This document shows, in pieces, positions 1-11,500 of a stretch of 36,992 nt of DNA. Below the pieces are notes generated by a model, which saw nothing but the letters and a program-made list of their open reading frames with translations, was not told where the DNA came from and did no database searches. The number at the start of each line of letters is the position of its first letter. Positions within the stretch are counted from its first letter, which is position 1. This DNA comes from a virus: IMG/VR virus record IMGVR_UViG_3300021437_000055, positions 1 to 36,992 of that record. One strand, 5' to 3'. Both the position numbers and the translations under genes were made by a program.

Positions 1-2
1 CA

Positions 3-3000
3 GTAAAAGTTGGCGACCCTTCTATTCTATATATCGATGATGGATCAGGATTTCAACCTTCATTTGCAGGTCAATCTGTAGACTCATTATTGAGTAATGC
101 AACAGGTAAAGAGGAGTTTTTACAACTCTCTAATTACCCAGTGCCTCGTCCTCAAGTTATAAATGTAGATCAAGGCCCATTTACTATTAAAAATGGATCT
201 TTTTTAAGAGTTATAGTAGACGGAAGTGAAGAAACAATTTATTTCAATACTTCTGATTTCCTTAATATTTCTGCAGCTACTCTATCTGAGGTCATTGTTG
301 CAATTAATGCACAATCTACTTCTTTTAAGGCTCGTTTTGTAAATACTTCAAATAACATTTTGTTATATCCAGTTGCTCATGATGCTGAAGTAATTCAGGT
401 GACACCGCTTCGCACAAGTGACGATTCAACTCTATATGTTAACACAGTATTAAAATTTCCAACCGATGAGTTCAGTTATATTGCTCTTTATCAAAATGCT
501 AATCGTCTTCATGAAAAAGCTAAAAGTGCTACTTTAATTACTAGCGCTTACGCTCAATGGAATGTTAATGCTACAAGCAATATTGTTATTGCTGTTGATA
601 ATACTCCAGCACAAGATCGTAACTTTGCATTAAGTGATTTTGCAGGAGCTTCATCTTTCGCGTCTCTTACTATTAATGATTGGGTTACAGCTTTTAATGC
701 TAAGTTTGCTGGTCTTACAGCAACTGCAACACCAAGTCAAACTATGGTGATCGTTTCTAATAAAACTGGAGCTGAGAGTTCTATTGTTGTATCAGGTGGA
801 ACACTTCTTAATAAATGGTTTCCAAACCTACCATTATCAAGTTCAGGTCAAACTGCTCAGTTTGAGTTAAATAGACAAACTGGTAATTTAAGAATCCTTA
901 ATACAATAGCAGCTGGAGATAATATTTCTGCTGGCGTTGAAGATGCTAAGGGATTTGAAATATCTACATCTACAAGTAATGGAACATATAATCTTTCTTC
1001 AGATTCAGTAGGACGTCCTGCTGAGATGGTGATTGTGGTTGATTCTACAGTTTGTAATCAAGTCTCTATACCATTATTAATTGGCGGAACTATCTCAATA
1101 TCTAATCCTGGTGCAAGCACTATGAGAGTTATCGCAAGTTCGGCTGATGCTTTTGCATCATTAAAACCTGGTAATTTTATTTATATTGTTGCAAGAAACT
1201 CTGGTTGGGTTAATGCAAATAATTCTGGACTTTTTAAAATAAAAGCTAAAGGTGGACATACTTCTGCAGGAGTTGATTCTTTTGTGGATGTCGAGAATAT
1301 TAACGTAGTTACTGAGAGCGGTATAGTAATCGCTGACTCTTTAGATATTAAAGGTTTTGAAACTGATGGTTTTCCACAAATTTGGCGTGGAGCTTATCTT
1401 AATAATCCACCAGCTGAACCAATTACTGGAGTTGTTGCATCTTTAAACAAAGATATATCTGGTGTTTTAGCTAGCATATATAAATCAAATTCAATTAAAT
1501 TAACCTCAACTGCCGAACATAGCGGAAGTATTGCTATTCCAGTCTCTATTAGTAATGCTTCAGTAGTTTTTGCTGAAACTGTTTCTGCGCAATCAGGAAA
1601 TCCTCCTCATATTGCTACAAGAATTTCAGATAAAACCCTTGTTGGTATGTTTAAACGTTCTGCTGTAACTGGTCTTAATGTTTTCTTAGGAAGACATATT
1701 TATTCAGATGTGAAAGGTTCACTCTCTAGTGCTTCTGCACCTGATGCTTCACCTTTCTCTGGAACATACGGCGAAATAGTAGAATCAACTGGAGTATTGA
1801 CTCCAGGTAATGTTGGATATGATGACTATATCTCTTTTACAAGAGGCGATAATAGAAATCAATTTAAAACAATTAAAGCAAAAATTGCAACTGATAAAGT
1901 TGGAACTCAACAAGGTACAGCTCATACAGAGTTAGATCATATTGTTGGAGATGAAGTTGAATTGGTTCGTCCAATATCTATATCATCCGATGATAGCATT
2001 GTTGTTGTAATGGATAAAGATGCAACAATTAAAACTGTTGATGTTCGTATGGCAAGAACTGGTCGTGTAAACTCTGGATCTGGTGCAGGATCATTTAATC
2101 CTACAACTACGGAATTTTCTGCATTTGATCAAGATAATGAGCCAGGAATTGATTTTAATAATTTAACTGTTTGGGGAACAAGTATTAATAATACTGATTT
2201 CTCTGATTATGCTGTTTGGATGAAAGCACGCAACTGGTATTCAACTAATGGTGTGTCTGGTTCTGGTGGAAAAATGATCGTTAGGTCTCAACAATATGGA
2301 CCAAATGGTGAAAAGTTACGTTTCGCACTAGCTTATCCTACAAGCGTTAATCAAAATCCAACAACGACCTTTTTAAATACCCCTTCATATAGTTTATTGT
2401 CTTACTTTTTTGGATCTGGTTCTGCTAGAGCAACAGCATTATCTTCTGGATATACTGTTGCAGTAAAAGGCCCATACCCTGATTCTTCAACTAATTTCCC
2501 TAATGGATCTTCTGGTTCAGGTAATTATTATGATTACACTTTTTCTTCTGGCACTTTAGCTGCAGTCACTATTGGCGATATCTTATCTATTTCTAGTGGA
2601 TCTGGTATCTCTAATGCGAATATGGGTCAATTCCGCATAGAAAATAAAAGTGGATTAACTGTACGTGTAGCAAATCCAAATGCTTCAACTACAGCAGCCG
2701 GCGCTCAAGAAGTTACAACTATCACTACAGTTGCTGACATTGTTGGAACTCCAACACAATATGTCATTAATACTGTTGCTGATATTGCTGGCTCTTTACA
2801 TCAAAAATATTTTATAGTTTATGACTCCCAGGGGTCTGTGGCCGTTTGGTATGATATAAACAATACCGGAGCAATTGCTCCGTCTGCAGGGGCTAATCGT
2901 TATGTTAAAGTTGCAACTGTTGTAACTGGAGATTCTGCAGATAATGTCGCAACAAAGACAGCACAAGTTTTAGCATTAGATAATGCTTTCTCTGAAAGCG

Positions 3001-6000
3001 CAATTACAAATCAAATCACTATTACAAATATAATTAATGGTGCTTTAGCTTCTGCAAGTGCTGGAACTTCTGGTTTTAGTGTATCTTCGAGCACAGGTAC
3101 AAATGACAATTCTCTTGATGGTAAATACTTTATTATCAATGATGAGAATGGATCTGTAGCTGTTTGGTATGACGTAGGAGATGATGGAACATCTGAACCA
3201 TTCCATGGTGCAGATAGATCTATTCGTGTCGCTGGTGTGAATTTCGGCGATTCTGCAACCACAGTTGCTGCAGCAACGGTTGCGGCTATAAATCCTGATA
3301 TTTTATTTACAGCATCTAATTTATTAAATGTTATTACTATTACTAATGTAGCAAATGGTAATGTACCAGATGCAACTGCTGGAACTTCTGGTTTTAGCAT
3401 GTCTTCAGTAAGTGGATCTCTCCCTACATCTGAACTTATTACTAATGCAGGAAATATAGTTATGTTTCCATTGGTTGGAAACGATGTTCAAACTATAGCA
3501 GATACTGTAAATGCAGGCACTGTAATTGAAATTGCGCCAGTAGGTAGTCCATCACTTACAATCGATAGATCAACCGTTCAAGAGTTTTATAACTATAGTG
3601 GAAATTCTACAGCATTAGCTTATGGACATAATCCAACAGCTGAAAGTACTCGTAATCATATTAATTTATATGATGGAGTTAATTGGGTTAAGAGTTTCCA
3701 AAATACAAATCCTAACTTTACAATGAAAAAAGCTTTCACATTAAATGGTGTAGCTTCTTCTGTTTATCAAATGGATACAGCTCCAAATTATAATACTTCT
3801 GACTTAGGTGAGATGGTTAAATTAATACCAGTTAGCGTTAAAAACGTACATCATCATTTAACTCAGAAAGCACTATCACAGCTTCCTATTATCTCTAATA
3901 TTAGAATCTCTCAAGATCGCAAAAATGTTCAGATTACTTCTAAACAACTTGGTTCTGCTGGAGCTATTGAAGTTATTGGTGGAAATGCTAATAAAGCTCA
4001 AGCATATATTTTTGGAGAATCTGAAGTTGCATCTGACACAAGTGGCGACTATTTATTAATGAAAATCCCTGCTTTCCCAGACACTTTTAACACAGGTGAT
4101 TACATTAAGATTGAAAATGATGCGGGAGTTAAAAGATTAAGTCGATTATCTTCTACTGACAGTATTGATGTAACTAGTCCTTCTTCTAATATAATTGAAT
4201 ATAATTTTAATCCAAAGGCGATTGGTGCACTTTCAAGCACCCAATTCACTATATCCGATGTTTCTGGATCTTATGGAAGACCTGCAGGCTTTGTATGGCG
4301 TTGGGAACATGACGGATCAGCCACACTTTCACAAGTTAAAGCTGGTGATCAAGTGTTTGCTTTTGGCAATACTTTATCTTGGGCACAAGGAAATAAGGTT
4401 CGAAATGGTGGAGACGGTTTAGTAGCTGGTCTTCCAATTATTGCAGTAAATGATTCTGCTAATCACTTTGATGTAGTAAATCCTTATGGAAAGGCTATGA
4501 GCTCTACAGCTATTGGTGCTGGTAATACAGTTCAAATCTGCCCTACGCCTATAATTAAATGGAATCTTGCTCATGCAAGTCGAGTTAGTATATCATCTAT
4601 AGTGCGGAGTTCTAATACAATTACTGTTATTGCGTCTGCTCCTCATTATTTAAATTCTGGAGATAATGTTGACATAATTGATAGCAATAATATTGCAGAT
4701 GGATCTTATGGTCCTATTACAGTCACTAGTTCTAATCAATTTACATTTACACTCTCTGGTTCAAATTTTACAGAAGCATCTGTTGGAGCTTCTTTAATTA
4801 AAGATGGCCTAGTCCCTACTCGTTATCGTATAGAGAAACTTGGCTTTAATAGTATGGTTCGTATATCTCGTCAAGATGGCGAATCTCCAAGATTTTTAGA
4901 TTGTGGAGTAGCAGTTGATGATTACGTTATAATTGGTGGAGAATCATTTAAAGCAAACAATAACGGAAGATTCCGTGTTCTTGCAGTAGACAGTAACTCT
5001 ATTATTATAGTTAATGCTTCAGCAAGTGATGAATTAAATACAACAGTACCTTTTAATAATAAGGGTCTATCAGCAACATGGACTGCAAACGTAAATGTTG
5101 TAACCGGTATTGCTGGAACTTTTAAAAACTTAAATATTGGTGATTGGGTTAAGAAACCTGAAGATGCAGACTCTCTTTATAGACAAGTTATATCTTTTTC
5201 ACCAAGTACATCAGACACTGCTACACAAATTACACTTGGTGGAAATTATGGTGGAAGCACTGCAATATCGTCTGGTGTAAGCTATGACATGTTAAATGAC
5301 TACGATAAAGGTGTTATCCTTAAAGGACAAGAGGATCTTGTTTTCTTAGAGGGTGATGCTACAACTGCAGGTGATACTTTATTTGTACAAAATATTGTTA
5401 ACAGCAATTGGTTTAGTGTTAGCAACATGGGAAGCTTTGAAGTAACTGAAATTGGAACAAATGCTATTACTTTTAAACCTTTTATTAGAGTTGTAAATGC
5501 TGCAGGTGTTGCAGAATCTAATAGACTAATGTCTGTTGATTCTTCTGGTCTATATTTAATTGAAGGGTTAGCTAATAAGTTTTCAACTATACGTGAAATT
5601 ACAAATGTAGCATTAGATGATTTAAACTTAGAAAGACGAGCTATCTATGCGATTCCTTCTAATAGAAATTATAAATTTAGCGATGCTAATGCAACTAGTA
5701 TTACTCATATGGGTAAACTTGGATATAGCACAGATGTAACTACTGGTATCGATGGGTACTTGTATTACACAGGATTATTGCGTAGAGTTCAGCGCATAGT
5801 TGATGGATATGAACCAGATGCACAAAATTATCCTGGACGTAGAGCAGTTGGTGGAGCAATCGAAACACTTCCACCACTTATCCGCAAGATAATGATAACT
5901 ATTAATGTAACTACAAATGAAGGTGTTAACTTAGGAGATATTTCTAATAATATTAAATCTGTAGTAATTAATTACATTCAAACTTTAGGTGTTGGAGAAG

Positions 6001-6152
6001 ATGTTATCCTTTCTGAGATTATTGCTTCTATAATGTCAATTAAGGGAGTTGGGGCAGTAACATTTACTAACCCAGTTCCAAGTACAGAGCGTATAACTAT
6101 AGCTAATAATGAGAAGGCGACTATATCGCCTGAAGATATTGGAATAGCTTAA
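3..6152 (+). CDS. Giant baseplate J-like protein (5' partial)
   Basis: The reading frame is open from base 3 with no start of its own; the first available start, a TTG at 90, lies inside coding sequence, so the true N-terminus is upstream of the window. At least 2,049 residues are visible. The last ~100 residues (about 5860-6150) look like the C-terminal part of baseplate J / T4 gp47 family proteins: helices ending in the motif LGVGEDVILSEI, then IKGVGAV and a short strand region. The first visible residues (VGDPSILYIDDGSGF) fit the N-terminal part of the same family. Between them lie roughly 1,800 residues of Ser/Thr/Asn-rich, beta-predicted sequence, including a tandem ~106-residue repeat at about 2790-3420. 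Ordinary J proteins are about 300-500 residues, so this one carries a very large insertion. The stop overlaps the next ATG by one base (TAATG). The expected role is a baseplate wedge; the insertion's function is unknown. Confidence 0.75.
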   Translation, partial: VKVGDPSILYIDDGSGFQPSFAGQSVDSLLSNATGKEEFLQLSNYPVPRPQVINVDQGPFTIKNGSFLRVIVDGSEETIYFNTSDFLNISAATLSEVIVAINAQSTSFKARFVNTSNNILLYPVAHDAEVIQVTPLRTSDDSTLYVNTVLKFPTDEFSYIALYQNANRLHEKAKSATLITSAYAQWNVNATSNIVIAVDNTPAQDRNFALSDFAGASSFASLTINDWVTAFNAKFAGLTATATPSQTMVIVSNKTGAESSIVVSGGTLLNKWFPNLPLSSSGQTAQFELNRQTGNLRILNTIAAGDNISAGVEDAKGFEISTSTSNGTYNLSSDSVGRPAEMVIVVDSTVCNQVSIPLLIGGTISISNPGASTMRVIASSADAFASLKPGNFIYIVARNSGWVNANNSGLFKIKAKGGHTSAGVDSFVDVENINVVTESGIVIADSLDIKGFETDGFPQIWRGAYLNNPPAEPITGVVASLNKDISGVLASIYKSNSIKLTSTAEHSGSIAIPVSISNASVVFAETVSAQSGNPPHIATRISDKTLVGMFKRSAVTGLNVFLGRHIYSDVKGSLSSASAPDASPFSGTYGEIVESTGVLTPGNVGYDDYISFTRGDNRNQFKTIKAKIATDKVGTQQGTAHTELDHIVGDEVELVRPISISSDDSIVVVMDKDATIKTVDVRMARTGRVNSGSGAGSFNPTTTEFSAFDQDNEPGIDFNNLTVWGTSINNTDFSDYAVWMKARNWYSTNGVSGSGGKMIVRSQQYGPNGEKLRFALAYPTSVNQNPTTTFLNTPSYSLLSYFFGSGSARATALSSGYTVAVKGPYPDSSTNFPNGSSGSGNYYDYTFSSGTLAAVTIGDILSISSGSGISNANMGQFRIENKSGLTVRVANPNASTTAAGAQEVTTITTVADIVGTPTQYVINTVADIAGSLHQKYFIVYDSQGSVAVWYDINNTGAIAPSAGANRYVKVATVVTGDSADNVATKTAQVLALDNAFSESAITNQITITNIINGALASASAGTSGFSVSSSTGTNDNSLDGKYFIINDENGSVAVWYDVGDDGTSEPFHGADRSIRVAGVNFGDSATTVAAATVAAINPDILFTASNLLNVITITNVANGNVPDATAGTSGFSMSSVSGSLPTSELITNAGNIVMFPLVGNDVQTIADTVNAGTVIEIAPVGSPSLTIDRSTVQEFYNYSGNSTALAYGHNPTAESTRNHINLYDGVNWVKSFQNTNPNFTMKKAFTLNGVASSVYQMDTAPNYNTSDLGEMVKLIPVSVKNVHHHLTQKALSQLPIISNIRISQDRKNVQITSKQLGSAGAIEVIGGNANKAQAYIFGESEVASDTSGDYLLMKIPAFPDTFNTGDYIKIENDAGVKRLSRLSSTDSIDVTSPSSNIIEYNFNPKAIGALSSTQFTISDVSGSYGRPAGFVWRWEHDGSATLSQVKAGDQVFAFGNTLSWAQGNKVRNGGDGLVAGLPIIAVNDSANHFDVVNPYGKAMSSTAIGAGNTVQICPTPIIKWNLAHASRVSISSIVRSSNTITVIASAPHYLNSGDNVDIIDSNNIADGSYGPITVTSSNQFTFTLSGSNFTEASVGASLIKDGLVPTRYRIEKLGFNSMVRISRQDGESPRFLDCGVAVDDYVIIGGESFKANNNGRFRVLAVDSNSIIIVNASASDELNTTVPFNNKGLSATWTANVNVVTGIAGTFKNLNIGDWVKKPEDADSLYRQVISFSPSTSDTATQITLGGNYGGSTAISSGVSYDMLNDYDKGVILKGQEDLVFLEGDATTAGDTLFVQNIVNSNWFSVSNMGSFEVTEIGTNAITFKPFIRVVNAAGVAESNRLMSVDSSGLYLIEGLANKFSTIREITNVALDDLNLERRAIYAIPSNRNYKFSDANATSITHMGKLGYSTDVTTGIDGYLYYTGLLRRVQRIVDGYEPDAQNYPGRRAVGGAIETLPPLIRKIMITINVTTNEGVNLGDISNNIKSVVINYIQTLGVGEDVILSEIIASIMSIKGVGAVTFTNPVPSTERITIANNEKATISPEDIGIA
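2790..3420 (+). repeat. Tandem ~106-residue protein repeat inside baseplate gene
   Basis: Two adjacent units (about 2790-3108 and 3109-3420) encode similar beta-rich modules. Each begins with KYFI followed by D..GSVAVWYD, continues with GA.R...V and GDSA..VA, and ends with ITNxxNG and AGTSGFS. The DNA has diverged, so the duplication is old. Boundaries are approximate. Confidence 0.75.
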
Positions 6153-8464
6153 TGGCAAATAATAAAGGCAAAATAGATCAGATTCATGACTTATTACCAG
6201 GGCACTTACACTCAAAGACTAATACTAATTGGAAAGCTTTAGTTGATGCTCTTGGTGAACAAGATCAGAATACAGCAGACCTTGTAACAGAGGTGCGAAA
6301 GCAATTCTTTGTTAAGACTGCGTCTAGACCATATTTAGATCGTTTAGCAGCAAATAATAAAATTGCTCGTCCACGATTAGTTGGCATGGATGATCCATCT
6401 TTTAGACAATACATTCCTGTACTCTCTTATCAACCTAAACAGGTTAAACTTATAATAGATCAATTGCTTGATATTTTCTTTTTTAAAGAGAGTACTACAG
6501 CCTTTATGACGTCTATAGCCTTCCAACCTTTTAATTTAAACAACGGTTGGGAATTAGAGTTTTCAGTTGATGAAAATAATATTGATAGAGTTATATTTAA
6601 AACATCTGATTTTACAGATATTAATAAGGCATCAGCTGATGAAATAGTCGCTGCAATCAATCGTCAAACTAAGTACTGTTATGCAACAGCATATTATGAC
6701 AGCATATCTAAAAACACTTTTATTAGAATTTTCAGTACAACAGTAGGCTCTAAAGGATCTTTGCGGATTCTTGGTGGACGTGCTAATACGGCTCTTCGTT
6801 TTAATGGCTTTATTAATGATGCTGGAAATGGTTCAAATACAGAATGGACTGTTTCAAAAATTGGAGATCAAGCTACTTTTACAAATACAGGTGGGGCCGA
6901 CCCTGGCATTGATAAATTACAAGTAGGTGATTTAGCAATTATTGATTTACCCAATAATCAAGGGTCTTTTGTTATTTCTGATGTCAATCTTGTTGACAGT
7001 AGTATTACATTTACTAACTTGTTCGCAACAACCGGTGTATTCACTAACACTAGCTCTGATGATATTAAATTTGTTAGACCTCAAAAGTTTGTCGCATACC
7101 TTAATCCTAGAAGAGCTATGACGTGGGAAACTTCACCTGGTGAAGTAACTGTTGAAATGCCAACTTCTCCACCAGTTGTTAAAAGATCTCTTCAAGGATC
7201 AGCCCATATAAATGGCGCTTTTAGTCAAATGACTAATAGGAACAGCGATACATCTCTTGATGTAGCGGACGCCTTTCAATTTCCTGAGTCTGGAACTTTT
7301 TGGATTGAGAGAGTTGATGAAATTCAAGAAAGAATTTTAACATCAACGGAAAATCAAATTGTCTCAAAGAAGATAAATACACGCTTACAACATCAAATTG
7401 ATAGATATGAATATACCAGTAGAGCTTCACTTACTACTTTAGGTACAATCACTGTAGATACTAATCAAATTACTGTTGCTTCAACTTCTGGAGTAAACAT
7501 TGGTGACCAGGTTATCCACCCTTTCTTTCCAGCCTATACTAGAGTAACTAACATTGTCGGTTTAGTTGTAGACTTATCTTTTCCAGCCATAGCAAGCGGT
7601 GTAGGTGAGACTATTAAATTTTTAGGTAATACTTTGCAAGGAATTATTCCAAATTTACCTCAAGCCTCTAGCTTAAATGAATTTACTCTTAGCTCTATGT
7701 CACGTACAGGTAATTTAGTAACAGCTACAACCTTAACTCCACACGGATATTTAGTAGGTGAGACTGTTATTATTTCTGGCAATAGTGGCATCAGTGGTGA
7801 TGACATGAATGTAAGTAAAGTAATTACAGCAGTAACTTCAAATACTTTTAGTTATATTAAGCTTGGTGTAGATGGCACTGCAATTACACCAGGTACTGCA
7901 AGAGTTGAAAGAGTTGGTTTGGCCAACTCTGGATCTAAAATTATAGTAGCAGACGGTATATCTAATAATGTCAGTCGAATCACTGGGACATACATTTGGG
8001 ATCAAGCTGCTACATTTGTCTTATCATCAAATACAGCACAAATTTCAGATGCCATACAAGCCGGTAAGATTGTTAGACTTTTAAATGTATCTTCAAACAC
8101 CATTTCTAAAGATGGTGGATATTTAATTTTTGATTATGGGAGAAGTACTCAAGAGGGGCCAGTTCGCTTTTTATATAAGCCAACTGACAACACTATTGCT
8201 TTAGATCCTTCTTATACATTTAAACATAGCCATACCGCTAATTCGCCTATTGTTGCTATTAGTCGTAAAGGCCCTCATCAAATGAGCGGTCGGGCTACTG
8301 AATATCCTCCATATATAACAGATCCATCAGAAGCAAGGTTTATTCTTCAAGATTTGATCCGTTCTGTTAAGTCAGCTGGTATTTTTGTAAATTTCTTGGT
8401 TCGTTACCCAGAGCAATTGTATGCTACATTAGATGTGTATCAAAGCGGCATAGATCCTGGTTAA
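6152..8464 (+). CDS. Baseplate/tail protein following J (gpI-like N-terminus)
   Basis: A 770-residue protein whose ATG overlaps the preceding stop, which implies translational coupling. The first ~120 residues are helical, with the pattern of a tail protein that pairs with baseplate J: a length-defining segment (ALGEQDQNTADLVTEVRKQF), then YLDRLAANN and RPR, and a segment about joining positions. In P2-like and SPO1-like phages the gene after J encodes gpI or an equivalent, so position agrees. The remaining ~650 residues are beta-rich and adhesin-like. Residues near 125-220 resemble a module near the start of the visible baseplate J sequence (VDxxx..F.TSDF.DI.....EIVAAIN). A segment near residues 515-575 (PHGYLVGETVIISG) resembles modules in both flanking structural genes. 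The role as a baseplate wedge is inferred; the exact family is uncertain. Confidence 0.55.
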   Translation: MANNKGKIDQIHDLLPGHLHSKTNTNWKALVDALGEQDQNTADLVTEVRKQFFVKTASRPYLDRLAANNKIARPRLVGMDDPSFRQYIPVLSYQPKQVKLIIDQLLDIFFFKESTTAFMTSIAFQPFNLNNGWELEFSVDENNIDRVIFKTSDFTDINKASADEIVAAINRQTKYCYATAYYDSISKNTFIRIFSTTVGSKGSLRILGGRANTALRFNGFINDAGNGSNTEWTVSKIGDQATFTNTGGADPGIDKLQVGDLAIIDLPNNQGSFVISDVNLVDSSITFTNLFATTGVFTNTSSDDIKFVRPQKFVAYLNPRRAMTWETSPGEVTVEMPTSPPVVKRSLQGSAHINGAFSQMTNRNSDTSLDVADAFQFPESGTFWIERVDEIQERILTSTENQIVSKKINTRLQHQIDRYEYTSRASLTTLGTITVDTNQITVASTSGVNIGDQVIHPFFPAYTRVTNIVGLVVDLSFPAIASGVGETIKFLGNTLQGIIPNLPQASSLNEFTLSSMSRTGNLVTATTLTPHGYLVGETVIISGNSGISGDDMNVSKVITAVTSNTFSYIKLGVDGTAITPGTARVERVGLANSGSKIIVADGISNNVSRITGTYIWDQAATFVLSSNTAQISDAIQAGKIVRLLNVSSNTISKDGGYLIFDYGRSTQEGPVRFLYKPTDNTIALDPSYTFKHSHTANSPIVAISRKGPHQMSGRATEYPPYITDPSEARFILQDLIRSVKSAGIFVNFLVRYPEQLYATLDVYQSGIDPG

Positions 8465-8475
8465 GAGTTTCCATA

Positions 8476-8482
8476 GTATAAT
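8476..8482 (+). promoter_or_regulatory. Phage promoter box GTATAAT with leader
   Basis: AGTATAAT lies in the 38-base gap between two structural genes. It is followed by a short leader with a Shine-Dalgarno sequence (AGGAG at 8492-8496) and a GTG start at 8503. No -35 hexamer is visible. It matches the motif seen before at least eight other transcription units in the window. Confidence 0.6.
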
Positions 8483-8502
8483 TGAGATCGTAGGAGAATA
8501 GT

Positions 8503-11500
8503 GTGGCAGTATTAGGTAGACTATTAGTCAGCTCAGCGGAACGCTTAGATCTTCCGGACCTGTTGTCGCTAGACAGCTATGCGGCCGGTGATTGGAAATT
8601 TTTTCTTAAAGGCCTTGTTGGTGATTCTAAACCATATATCCTTAAAGGATTTGATGTAATTGATCCAGGTAATGCAATAGGGACACAATCATGTTCTATT
8701 CGTGTTGCAGATTCAGTTACTTTTTATCCAGGTTCTAGTGCAGGGGCATTTTTTCATGGCTTGCCAGAAGGCAATTCGCAATCAACTCCTTTAGTTCCTG
8801 AACTTCGTAAAAATGCAGTAAACTATGTTTACTTAACTTTTTCAACTTTCAATACATCAACAGATACACGTGCTTTCTGGGATCCAGATAAAGACGGTGG
8901 TGTTGGTGGTGAATTTACACAAGATGTAAATACTCAATCAGTACTTCAGGTTCAAGTCAACGTATCTACAGGATCATTTCCTGCAAATACTATCCCTGTA
9001 GCTAAAATCACAGTTGGTCCAGTAGTTATTACTGCAATTGAAGATGCTCGCGACATGATGTTTCGTTTGGGATCTGGTGGTATTAATACTAACCCATTTA
9101 ATACATACTCTTGGAGATCTCTCCCTGGTTCAGGATTTCAAAGATCTGAACCTCCAACTACAATGCTTGCTGGTGGAACTAATCCATTTCAAGGGGCAGA
9201 TAAGAATATCCTTACACTTAAAGAGTGGATGGATGCAGTTATGTCTAAACTACGCGAACTTGGTGGTACGACATATTGGTATGAAGATACTTCTTCTTAT
9301 AGTTTAATTTCTAACTTTGTTGATTCTGTAGCTACTGCTTTTAAATCTAAAGGTAAGTGGGTGCACGATACTGTTGTTCCAGGTTTGTTGACATGGACTG
9401 AAGATCTTAATATTAAAGTTACTGCTGATCCTAGAACATACATTGTTCGCAATGGTAATAAAACATTAAGTGATGAACAAGTGATGTATGTACCAATGGT
9501 ACGCAATCAGTCAATTAATCCAACAGATGAATCTGTTCAATGGACTAATGGTCAACCTTATATTAATACAATTGGCGGTGCTGTTGGTTTATTTAGCAAT
9601 CTTGCTAAAGGCGACTATGTTAAGAAGGCAAATGATACTTCTGATAAGTGGCTAAGAGTTGAAGAGTTCTATGATGCTATCAGTCTTGGTGGATCAACAA
9701 CTACAGCGGCTTTAGCCCGTTCTGTTCGTTTAAATGGTAATTATCTTGGTGTAACATTGGCCGAAAAAGGTCGATATGATAAGGGGATTTATTTAAGTTC
9801 AGATGTAGCTACATCAGATAGAAACTCTACAAGTATTAGCAATGTTGGTGGAAATTTCCATTGGATTGCAATGCGATCTGATACGATTGAAAATGTCGGC
9901 AATATTGTTACAACAAGTTTAACTATTAATATCACCGAACATGATGGAAAAACTGCAAAAATTACTTCTTCAAGTGCTCATGGTTTAGTTGACAATGATA
10001 GAGTTAATATCTCAGGATCAACTAACTTTAATGGAACATTCCAGGTTGAAGTTGAATCAAGCACTGTGTTTTATATAACACTTGCTGGTGGACCTTTTGC
10101 AAATGAATCTAGTAAGACTGCAAGATACGCAACAGTAACTACTGCTGCAAGATCAACGGCTTATGGGCTTCAATTAGAATCTGCAAACCATAATTTTAAA
10201 ACAGATGATACTATTACAATAGCCGGAACAACTAATTACAATAATAGTTATAAAATCAATGTAATTGATAGTACACATTTTACTATACCAGTTACATCTT
10301 CTAATTCTTCTGAAACAGTTGGTACTGCAACACTTGCAAGAATGATTGTTAGAACAGAAGGTGCAGTTGCGCCTGTTATTCAAGGACAAACTGTTGATAT
10401 TGGTGGCTCTGCTGCTGACAATATGCGTCAGTATATTGGAATGCAATCTTTCTCAGAGACACAACCCGCATACTCTATTCCTGAGTCTTATAATACTCTT
10501 GATGGAATGCAAAACTATAATGGCGTAGTTAATGAAAACTTAACTGCCCGTGTTTCTAAACTTACTGCTATGATGGCAGATAAAGCTCAAGATAAGACTG
10601 TTAAATTTTTAGGTCAAGGTTTTCAAAGTACTGCAAACGTAACAAGCGGATCTAATCAAATTATATCTTTTAATGCTGATGCAAATCCGCCTCCAATTTT
10701 AAATATTATAATGCCAGGTTCTGCAAATAACGGCATTGTAGGTTTAACTGGATCATTAACGTTAGCGGCAAATAAAATTGCTTATATAACAGTTGACCGC
10801 AATAATGTTTTCTCTGTTGCCAATTTAGCTGCAGTCACTATTGCAAATATTAGTGACGCTATTATTGATGAAAATATTTTTATCCTCGCAACACGTCTCT
10901 CTACTGGTGATGTTTGGTTATGGAATGGTCAAAGAATACCATCAGATCAAGTAGTTCCTAACCCTGAATATCAAGGTCAAGGAATTAAGGTTGTTGGTGG
11001 TGGAACATTTACTAATGTAGGTGGAACTCAATTAACATTTACATCTGATATGTATCTTGAAAAAGCTGGATTAGCTTATTCTGACAATACAATACCTGTT
11101 AGCCAAAGTCCTATTACATTCCCAGCAACTCAGTATGTTGCATATGTAATTCCAAATTTGAGTGCTGGCGGTTCTAATCTTACTGTTACAGTCACAACAT
11201 TAGCTAATGTACCTATTAATGCAGTAATGATTGCTCGTAGAGAAGGTAGCGATATTATTGTCGGTAGTAGTTCAATGAGATTAATAACTGGAGAATCTAA
11301 GAAGCTTTATGCTGGATCTTCAAATCAGACATTGGCTTATACCGGTCAACCAGATGCAGCAGATTCATCGCCGACATATACAAATGTAACAAATGGTCTT
11401 GCTCCATATTCTGTAGTTCAAGGAAATGATTTAACTCAAGCTATTGGTCAAACAGTAGGTAATGTTAATTCAATTCTTACAACATTAGATCAACCATCTT

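Noticed and set aside
3011-3400. 129-codon minus-strand open frame inside the baseplate gene
   Set aside because: Reflects the repeated codon pattern of the sense gene, which is the tandem-repeat region; a shadow.
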